A stretch of DNA of 64,000 nucleotides, taken from NCBI RefSeq assembly GCF_014199945.1, contig NZ_JACHOR010000002.1, positions 744,001 to 808,000 on the forward strand. Direction: 5' to 3'. Below, piece by piece: positions 58,340-64,000 of the stretch (positions are counted from its first letter, which is position 1; each line of letters begins with the position of its first letter). This DNA comes from Brevundimonas variabilis (lineage in GTDB: Bacteria > Pseudomonadota > Alphaproteobacteria > Caulobacterales > Caulobacteraceae). A program made the position numbers and the translations under genes. The notes under the pieces are model-generated. The model was given only the letters and a program-made list of their open reading frames with translations. It was not told the origin of the DNA and made no database searches.

Positions 58340-58537
58340 TCAACCGCCGCCAACGAACTGGACGAGTTCGATCCGGTCACCTTCGTCAAGCACTGTCGTG
58401 GCGTGCAGCGACTTGGGGACGATCGCAAGATTGCGTTCCACGGCCACCTTGCGCGGGTCGAGACCCAGTTCCTCGACGAGAGCCAGGAGCGTCCTTGCCG
58501 TGACTTCTCGCGTATCTCCGTTGACTTGAAGCCGCAT
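58340..58537 (-). CDS. thiS: Thiamine sulfur-carrier protein ThiS
   Basis: A 65-residue ubiquitin-like protein ending VQFVGGG; the C-terminal Gly-Gly is adenylated and thiocarboxylated to carry sulfur to ThiG. The start [12 protein letters not shown] and the core [12 protein letters not shown] are typical. It is divergent from aroQ by 98 bases. I looked for a TPP riboswitch (THI box) in that gap and saw none. Confidence 0.93.
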   Translation of the reverse strand: MRLQVNGDTREVTARTLLALVEELGLDPRKVAVERNLAIVPKSLHATTVLDEGDRIELVQFVGGG

Positions 58538-58635
58538 ACCGTTACGTCAATCCCATACGGACCGACGCTTTGACCCGCGTCAGTCCTCAGTTAAAAGGCC
58601 CGCCCGATTCATCTGCGGTCCAACGCCCGGAGCTC

Positions 58636-59088
58636 ATGTCCGAAACGCCTGTCATCTACGTCCTGAACGGCCCCAACCTCAACCTTCTGGGCGAGCGGGA
58701 ACCGGAAATCTATGGACACGAGACCCTCGCTGACGTGCAGGCAATCTGCGAACGCGCGGCGGGCGACGCACGCGTGGTGTTCCGGCAGTCCAACCACGAG
58801 GGTGAACTGATCGACTGGATCCATGAGGCCCGACGGGATGGCTCGGTTCTTGTCCTGAATCCGGCCGGCTACGGACACACTTCGGTCGCCCTGCTGGACG
58901 CCTTGAAGACCCTGACGATCCCGATTGTGGAATGCCACCTGTCCAATCCGGCGGCACGCGAGCGTTTCAGGCATCGTTCCTACGTTTCGCCGGTTGCGGC
59001 CGGCATCGTTTCGGGCTTTGGCCCCTTCAGTTATGAACTGGCGATCCAGGCTGCCCTGCGCCTGATCCGTCCGTCGAGAGAGACCTGA
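58636..59088 (+). CDS. aroQ: Type II 3-dehydroquinate dehydratase
   Basis: AroQ dehydrates 3-dehydroquinate in the shikimate pathway. The 150-residue protein starts [21 protein letters not shown] with the catalytic Tyr, has [19 protein letters not shown] and HRSYVSP with the catalytic His. ATG at 58636 gives the family start. It is the first gene of aroQ-accB-accC-aat, a linkage of aroQ to accBC common in Proteobacteria; only two bases separate it from accB. Confidence 0.95.
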   Translation: MSETPVIYVLNGPNLNLLGEREPEIYGHETLADVQAICERAAGDARVVFRQSNHEGELIDWIHEARRDGSVLVLNPAGYGHTSVALLDALKTLTIPIVECHLSNPAARERFRHRSYVSPVAAGIVSGFGPFSYELAIQAALRLIRPSRET

Positions 59089-59090
59089 CC

Positions 59091-59615
59091 ATGGCAACCG
59101 ATAAGCCCAAGTCCGAGACCAAGCTTGCCAATGAACCCGTCGAGATCGACGCGTCCCTGGTGCGGCAACTGGCCGACATCCTGAACGACACCTCCCTGAC
59201 CGAGATCGAGGTCGAAAGGGGCGAGCTCCGCATCCGGGTCGCCCGCGAGATCACGGCCGCGCCGGTCATGCAGTATGCGGCCGCGCCGCTCGCACAGGCT
59301 CCAGTGGCTGCCGCTCCCCAGGCCGCAGCAGCACCGGCGACCATGCCGTCGGATCCCGCGACGATCGTTTCGCGGTCGGGAGAACAGGTGAAGTCGCCGA
59401 TGGTCGGGACCGTCTACCTTCAGCCCTCTCCCGAGGCATCCGCCTTTGTCTCCGTCGGCGACACGGTCAAGAAGGGCCAGACCCTGCTGATCATCGAAGC
59501 CATGAAGACCATGAATCCGATCCAGGCGCCGCGTGACGGTGTTGTCCAGGAGATCCTCGTGGGCGATGCCCAGCCGGTAGAGTTCGGCGAACCTCTCGTC
59601 ATGCTCGAGGCCTAG
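59091..59615 (+). CDS. accB: Biotin carboxyl carrier protein of acetyl-CoA carboxylase
   Basis: The 174-residue BCCP has an N-terminal helical part ([20 protein letters not shown]), an Ala/Pro linker (about 60-90) and the biotinyl domain with EAMKTMNPI, whose Lys carries biotin. It delivers CO2 from AccC to AccAD for fatty acid synthesis. It precedes accC by four bases. Confidence 0.95.
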   Translation: MATDKPKSETKLANEPVEIDASLVRQLADILNDTSLTEIEVERGELRIRVAREITAAPVMQYAAAPLAQAPVAAAPQAAAAPATMPSDPATIVSRSGEQVKSPMVGTVYLQPSPEASAFVSVGDTVKKGQTLLIIEAMKTMNPIQAPRDGVVQEILVGDAQPVEFGEPLVMLEA

Positions 59616-59619
59616 GCGC

Positions 59620-60972
59620 GTGTTCACCAAGGTCCTGATCGCCAACCGGGGCGAAATCGCCCTGCGCATTCACCGGGCGTGCAAGGAGATGGGCATCTCC
59701 ACGGTCGCCGTACACTCGGAAGCCGATCGGGGCGCCATGTGGGTGCGGCTGGCGGACGAAAGCGTCTGCATCGGCCCGGCCCCTGCGGCAAAGTCGTATC
59801 TGAACATCCCCTCGATCATCGCCGCCTGCGAGATCACGGGGGCCCAGGCCGTGCACCCCGGCTATGGCTTCCTGTCCGAGAACGCCCGGTTCGCCGAGAT
59901 CGTCGAGGCACATGGCATGGCCTTCATCGGCCCCAAGCCCGAGCATATCCGGGTCATGGGCGACAAGATCACAGCGAAACAGACCGTGCTCGACGCCGGC
60001 ATCCCCTGCGTCCCGGGCTCCCCCGGCGAGGTCGAGACGGTCGAGGATGCCATCGAGGCCTCGAAATCCATTGGCTTCCCCCTGATCGTCAAGGCGTCGG
60101 CCGGTGGCGGCGGACGTGGCATGAAGGTCGCCCTGACGGCCGACGATCTGGTCGAGGCCGTCCAGACGGCCCAGTCCGAGGCGCTCGCCGCCTTCGGCAA
60201 CGGGGCCGTCTACATGGAGCGCTACCTTCAGAAGCCGCGTCATATCGAGATCCAGGTCATTGCCGACAGCCATGGCAATGTCGTGCACCTTGGCGAGCGC
60301 GACTGCTCGCTGCAACGGCGCCACCAGAAGGTGCTGGAAGAGGCACCCTCGCCAGCCCTCTCGGCAGCGGAGCGCATCGCCATCGGCGAGACGGTCAACA
60401 AGGCGATCGCGAAGATCGGCTACCTCGGCGTCGGCACGATCGAATTCCTCTGGGAGGACGGCGAGTTCTTCTTCATCGAGATGAACACCCGCCTGCAGGT
60501 CGAGCATCCGGTCACGGAAGCCATTACTGGCGTCGATCTGGTGCGCGAACAGATCCGCATCGCCGCCGGCCTGCCGCTGTCGTTCACCCAGGACGACATC
60601 CATTTCGAAGGCCACGCCATCGAAGTGCGGATCAACGCCGAGAATGCCGAGACCTTTACGCCGTCGCCCGGTACGATCACCGACTTCCATGCCCCGGGCG
60701 GCCTCGGCGTCCGGCTGGATAGCGCCATCTACGCAGGCTATTCGATCCCGCCCTTCTACGACAGTCTGATCGGCAAGTTGATCGTCCACGGTCGCGACCG
60801 CGGCGAGTGTATCGCCCGGCTGAAGCGCAGCCTGAACGAGATGGTGATCGGTGGCATAGACACCACCATCCCCCTGTTCCAGAAGCTGCTGAACGAGCCG
60901 GATATCCTGAGCGGGGACTATGACATCCACTGGCTCGAGAACTGGGCCAAGAAACAGAAGGGCGCGGGCTGA
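59620..60972 (+). CDS. accC: Biotin carboxylase subunit of acetyl-CoA carboxylase
   Basis: A 450-residue ATP-grasp carboxylase. It begins at GTG with the typical [14 protein letters not shown], followed by the Gly-rich ATP loop SAGGGGRGM, the MERYL region, [14 protein letters not shown] and [10 protein letters not shown]. It carboxylates the biotin on AccB. Its TGA stop overlaps the apparent CTG start of aat by three bases in a CTGA arrangement. Confidence 0.96.
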   Translation: MFTKVLIANRGEIALRIHRACKEMGISTVAVHSEADRGAMWVRLADESVCIGPAPAAKSYLNIPSIIAACEITGAQAVHPGYGFLSENARFAEIVEAHGMAFIGPKPEHIRVMGDKITAKQTVLDAGIPCVPGSPGEVETVEDAIEASKSIGFPLIVKASAGGGGRGMKVALTADDLVEAVQTAQSEALAAFGNGAVYMERYLQKPRHIEIQVIADSHGNVVHLGERDCSLQRRHQKVLEEAPSPALSAAERIAIGETVNKAIAKIGYLGVGTIEFLWEDGEFFFIEMNTRLQVEHPVTEAITGVDLVREQIRIAAGLPLSFTQDDIHFEGHAIEVRINAENAETFTPSPGTITDFHAPGGLGVRLDSAIYAGYSIPPFYDSLIGKLIVHGRDRGECIARLKRSLNEMVIGGIDTTIPLFQKLLNEPDILSGDYDIHWLENWAKKQKGAG

Positions 60973-61661
60973 GCGACTTTTCCGCCAGCGAAGGCCCTTT
61001 CGGCGGCTTCGGCCCTGACGAACTGCTGCGCTGCTATGCCCGGGGAGTCTTCCCGATGGGCGAGGCGCGCGATGACCCCCGCGTGTTTCTGGTCGAGCCG
61101 GACCAGCGGGGTGTGATCCCGCTGAACGCCTTCCACATCCCCGCGCGCCTGCGTCGTACCGTGCGATCGGAACCCTTTGTGGTCAGGGTGGATACGGCCT
61201 TTGCCGCCGTTCTGGACGCCTGCGCCAGTCCGGCACCGGGACGGGAGGACACCTGGATCAACGGCCCGATCCGCCGGCTCTATGTCGAACTGCACGCCCG
61301 CGGCTTCGCCCATTCCCTTGAATGCTGGAAGGCCGAGCGCCTGGTCGGCGGCCTTTACGGCGTGACGCTGGGGGGCGCGTTCTTCGGCGAGAGCATGTTC
61401 AGCCGCGCCGACAATGCCTCCAAGGTCGCCCTGGTCCATCTGGTGGCGCGTCTCCGGCTCGGCGGCTGGACCTTGCTAGATGCCCAGTTCCAGACCGAAC
61501 ACCTCACGCAGTTCGGCACGATCGAGACGCCGCAGTCCGTCTATCTGGCGCTGCTGCAATCGGCGCTGAAAGTGCAGCCGGACAAGAGCGCACTGGCGCA
61601 ACCGCTCGGCGGGTCAGACGCCGTCGTCTATGCCTTGCAGCCAACGATCCAGGCATCATAG
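60969..61661 (+). CDS. aat: Leucyl/phenylalanyl-tRNA-protein transferase, apparent CTG start
   Basis: Aat adds Leu or Phe to the N-terminus of proteins that begin with Arg or Lys, marking them for ClpAPS degradation. Conserved residues include [18 protein letters not shown] at the N-terminus, [28 protein letters not shown] and FFGESMFSR, and [10 protein letters not shown]. An ATG at 61056 would cut off the conserved first ~30 residues. In that frame the only earlier start-like codon before the domain is CTG at 60969, which overlaps the accC stop as CTGA. This yields 230 residues, the normal family length. Confidence 0.87.
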   Translation: MSDFSASEGPFGGFGPDELLRCYARGVFPMGEARDDPRVFLVEPDQRGVIPLNAFHIPARLRRTVRSEPFVVRVDTAFAAVLDACASPAPGREDTWINGPIRRLYVELHARGFAHSLECWKAERLVGGLYGVTLGGAFFGESMFSRADNASKVALVHLVARLRLGGWTLLDAQFQTEHLTQFGTIETPQSVYLALLQSALKVQPDKSALAQPLGGSDAVVYALQPTIQAS

Positions 61662-62290
61662 ATCGGGTGCTCGAGCCCGCTGACCGCCGGGGTCGAGGCG
61701 AACATCCAGCCCTTGAACACCTGACGGGTCTCGACATTCCTCGCACTGGCGCGCGGCTCGACCGAGATTTCCAGATAGGCCACGGAATCCTCGACCAGTT
61801 CTTCCGGGGCGGAAACCTCACAGGCCCTCGCCGTGAACACCAGTTGCTTGTTGAAGCGAACCGGACGCCCGCCGACCTCGACCTCGAACCGCATGCTCTG
61901 GGCCGTGACCTTGTCGATCGCCTCAACGATCGCGACGCGTCGCCGCTGACGACGATTGGGCACGACAGGCTCGACTAGCTTGGCCGGCACCTCTTCTGTG
62001 GCATCCGCCTTGTCGGCTCCATCCTCAGGAAGGATGGCGACAACAAGGGGATCGGTCGGTACGACGACGATCGGTGAAGCCGGGGCCAGATCGGCCGATG
62101 GCGCGGGTTCGACGGGTGTGGTCGGGGTCCCGGAGGTCTGTGGGGGATCACGCAACAGGTCGCCGATCGGATCGGGCGTCGCGGGCTGAGCATCCTGAGG
62201 CGCGTCCTGGAGCGCAGCCGCCACGACGCCCCCCGACCCCAGCAGGCCCAGGACCGCCACGCCCATCAGCAACGCGCGCATGCGCCTCAT
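61628..62290 (-). CDS. DUF2155 secreted protein
   Basis: The 220-residue protein has a signal peptide (MRRMRALLMGVAVLGLLG...AAA), a Pro/Ala/Thr-rich linker (about 30-110) and the DUF2155 core (about 112-220): VAIVEAIDKVTAQSMRFEVEVG, LVFTARACEVSAPEE, QVFKGWMFASTPAV and a final Cys in DAWIVGCKA. Two Cys could form a disulfide. In alphaproteobacteria DUF2155 genes often lie next to NDUFA12 genes, as here; the function is unknown. The start overlaps the NDUFA12 gene stop by four bases and the end overlaps aat by 34. Confidence 0.85.
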   Translation of the reverse strand: MRRMRALLMGVAVLGLLGSGGVVAAALQDAPQDAQPATPDPIGDLLRDPPQTSGTPTTPVEPAPSADLAPASPIVVVPTDPLVVAILPEDGADKADATEEVPAKLVEPVVPNRRQRRRVAIVEAIDKVTAQSMRFEVEVGGRPVRFNKQLVFTARACEVSAPEELVEDSVAYLEISVEPRASARNVETRQVFKGWMFASTPAVSGLEHPIYDAWIVGCKA

Positions 62291-62679
62291 TCGGGTTTCC
62301 AGGCCTCGTAATCGCCGGTCGCTGCGGGACGGACACCTTCATTGGCCAGCGATCCGGGCGGCCGCCAGGCCAGCGGCGTACCGGTCAGGTTCGGCCGATG
62401 ATCCTTTTCCCACTTGCGGCGGACCAGCGGTGCCACGGTCGGTGGCTCGTCAAACGTATAATGCAGCCAGCCATGCCAGTCGGGCGAGACCTTGGACGCC
62501 TCGGCATAGCCCTCGTAAACGACCCAGCGACGGTGACGACCGTCATAGCTCTGGGTGTCGCGCGCCTGATAGTAGCGATTGCCGTTCTCGTCGGTCCCGA
62601 TCAGCGTGCCGCGCTTGGCGATGGTGAACAGGGTTCCGATCGTCGCGCCATTGGTCCAGGAGAAAATCTTGCCAAGCAC
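62287..62679 (-). CDS. NDUFA12-family complex I accessory protein
   Basis: The 130-residue protein resembles the NDUFA12/B17.2 subunit of NADH:ubiquinone oxidoreductase, which occurs in alphaproteobacteria as well as mitochondria. Motifs are LGKIFSWTNGATIGTLF, GTDENGNRYYQAR, RRWVVYEGYAEASKVSPDWHGWLHY and WEKDHRPNLTGT. GTG at 62679 gives the family start; 23 further in-frame codons upstream do not fit. It is translationally coupled to the DUF2155 gene. Confidence 0.88.
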   Translation of the reverse strand: MLGKIFSWTNGATIGTLFTIAKRGTLIGTDENGNRYYQARDTQSYDGRHRRWVVYEGYAEASKVSPDWHGWLHYTFDEPPTVAPLVRRKWEKDHRPNLTGTPLAWRPPGSLANEGVRPAATGDYEAWKPE

Positions 62680-62883
62680 GTCGTGAAATCCCGTCGAAGA
62701 ACGGCCGTGGCGGATCGCCCGGCTCCGCCCGGAGCATAGAAACCTCAAGGGCTCGCGTCCAGCGCGTCAGTACGGGATCGTCAATCAACATCTTGGGGGT
62801 AAACGTCCGGCAACCCACGACATCTATTGATGGGCAGGCGAACCTCGGCCTAGTCTGCGCAACGATCAGCCGGAGGGCCCCGG

Positions 62884-64000
62884 ATGCACATCCCGACGCG
62901 TTTTGCGACGCTTGATATCGCACTCGAAAGGCGCGTGATCGATCGCGCGGACACGGTCGCTGATGTCCTTGCCCCCGCCGGCTGGACCGATGTTCGAATC
63001 GAGGCCTGGCTGGACTGGCTGGACGATCAGGTGTTCGAACCCGGCAATACCGGCCCGCTCGCCACCGGCGACCGACCGCTTCTCGGCGGGCTCGACGCCT
63101 GGGCCCAGACGCTGGCAGGACGCTGCATTGATCTCGGCCTGCTCGACGGGCCTTCCGAAGCCCAGACCCTTGCCCAGGGGCTGGTCCAGACCATGCTCTG
63201 CGGCTTGGTCGCGCCCGGCATTGGGGCGGTGGAGCCCGACTGTCCGGTCCTCACCCTCGTCGATCCCGCGAACGTCCGCTTGATCGAGGCCAGGATCGCC
63301 GCACGTCATCTGGCCTCTGCCACTTCGGGCGTGGTCGAAGCCGCCGCCCGTGCCCTGAATGCCGTCGCGGATGCGGTCGACCGCTGTGAAGGTCCGCGCG
63401 GCGAGTGTGCCACGCCGCGCAAGAACCCTGCCCTCGCCCGCGCCGCGCTGAAGGCCCGTCAGACGGGAGCTTCGGACGCGGCCATCCTCAAGGCCATGGG
63501 CGGCGAGCGACTCAGCCTTGATCCTGCCGTCCCGCCAGTCGATCCGCCCCTCGTGCTCGTGGCCAATCGCGAGGCGGTGGCGGCCGGCGGGCCCCACAGC
63601 GAACTGTTGGGTCGGGCGGCCCTGAACGGCGATCTCGTCCTTGCATTCGATGCCGCCGATGGCGAGGCTGCGGGGCTACACCTGCGTGCCACGACTGTCC
63701 TGCTCAACCTTCCGGTCATCCTGAGGGCGGGAGACGGTTCGCACGACATCCTCTCGGATCTGGTGCGACTCTGGACGGTCGCCCTTGCCGCTGCGGACAG
63801 GTCCGCAAGCCACGCGCTTCGGCTGGGACTCGGCGGCCTCGCCGATGTGGTTCTCGGTGAGGGATTGACGACTGCCACGGCCATTGAACACCGGCTCTCG
63901 CAGATCGCCGGCACGGTCATCGCCACAGCACAGATCGCTTCCGCAGAAATGGCCACGCTAGGCGGGTCTTCCGAGGGCGTGGACCCCCTGCCCGAGGATG
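62884..64000 (+). CDS. Large protein of uncertain family, open at the right edge (possibly TSCPD / ribonucleotide-reductase-like)
   Basis: An uninterrupted frame of 372 complete codons from ATG 62884, with GGAGG seven bases upstream, to the end of the window. The visible part is rich in Ala, Leu and Asp, with WLDWLDDQVFEPG early, paired Cys in DRCEGPRGECATP near residue 165 and ALRLGLGGLADVVLGEGL near residue 312. The last segment resembles a motif of class II ribonucleotide reductases, and proteins of this kind in Caulobacterales end in a TSCPD domain, but the C-terminus is not in view. The family is a tentative inference. Confidence 0.75.
   Translation, partial: MHIPTRFATLDIALERRVIDRADTVADVLAPAGWTDVRIEAWLDWLDDQVFEPGNTGPLATGDRPLLGGLDAWAQTLAGRCIDLGLLDGPSEAQTLAQGLVQTMLCGLVAPGIGAVEPDCPVLTLVDPANVRLIEARIAARHLASATSGVVEAAARALNAVADAVDRCEGPRGECATPRKNPALARAALKARQTGASDAAILKAMGGERLSLDPAVPPVDPPLVLVANREAVAAGGPHSELLGRAALNGDLVLAFDAADGEAAGLHLRATTVLLNLPVILRAGDGSHDILSDLVRLWTVALAAADRSASHALRLGLGGLADVVLGEGLTTATAIEHRLSQIAGTVIATAQIASAEMATLGGSSEGVDPLPED

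Noticed and set aside
58538..58635. TPP riboswitch before thiS
   Set aside because: The gap to aroQ is 98 bases and contains no THI-box core such as CTGAGA with the paired arms; too short for the usual fold plus expression platform.

Overview
The window looks like chromosomal DNA of an alphaproteobacterium of the order Caulobacterales, most like Brevundimonas or Caulobacter. Base composition is uniformly GC-rich and genes are tightly packed. Several genes or arrangements are known from Caulobacter crescentus: fliX divergent from flgI-cheL-flbY, a CicA-type phosphatase between clpX and clpP, a TacA-like sigma-54 regulator, a TipF-like degenerate EAL protein, and mreB-mreC-mreD-mrdA-rodA. A CtrA-type site (TTAA-N7-TTAA) and an alphaproteobacterial SOS box (GTTC-N7-GTTC) agree with this. 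I see no rRNA, tRNA, insertion sequence, prophage or CRISPR array, and no gene-free stretch longer than 300 bases.

Layout. 0-13 kb: cobS; a guaB-MAPEG-rsmB-guaA purine operon; a tandem DUF2061 membrane protein; purD; small secreted proteins; LOG; gltX; dksA. 13-17 kb: the fliX/flgI-cheL-flbY flagellar locus and a complete EAL phosphodiesterase. 17-26 kb: SOS-boxed uvrA, two membrane proteins, trmFO, a VOC protein and an aldehyde dehydrogenase. 25.7-31 kb: a terpenoid-synthase-family protein, then the proteostasis block clpX-cicA-clpP-tig. 31-38 kb: a metallo-hydrolase, then the cell-shape operon read leftward from mreB to rodA. 38-45.8 kb: hemerythrin, VTT membrane protein, aspartate aminotransferase, polyprenyl synthase, methyltransferase, TacA-like regulator, DUF2093, M23 protein and a receiver protein. 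45.8-52.5 kb: acyltransferase, SDR, TipF-like protein, cysE, Nudix, DUF2336 and a lytic transglycosylase. 52.5-58.5 kb: a TonB-like protein, then a thiamine region (thiS, thiG, thiO) interrupted by an SPFH protein, a two-helix membrane protein and a secreted TPR protein. 58.6-64 kb: aroQ-accB-accC-aat, a DUF2155 protein, an NDUFA12 protein and a large gene running off the right edge.

How the parts fit. Much of the window is housekeeping (purines, fatty acid initiation, thiamine, proteolysis, wall elongation). Over it lies polarity and cell-cycle wiring: FliX/FlgI, TacA, TipF, two EAL proteins, a GG-N10-GC promoter before flgI, and CtrA-type sites on both sides of a lytic transglycosylase with no visible signal peptide. 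The least explained parts are the thiS-membrane-SPFH-hairpin-thiG-TPR-thiO arrangement, the DUF2336/transglycosylase/TonB group with CtrA sites, a 37-codon membrane microprotein with a strong ribosome site, and an aat gene that seems to start at CTG within the accC stop codon.
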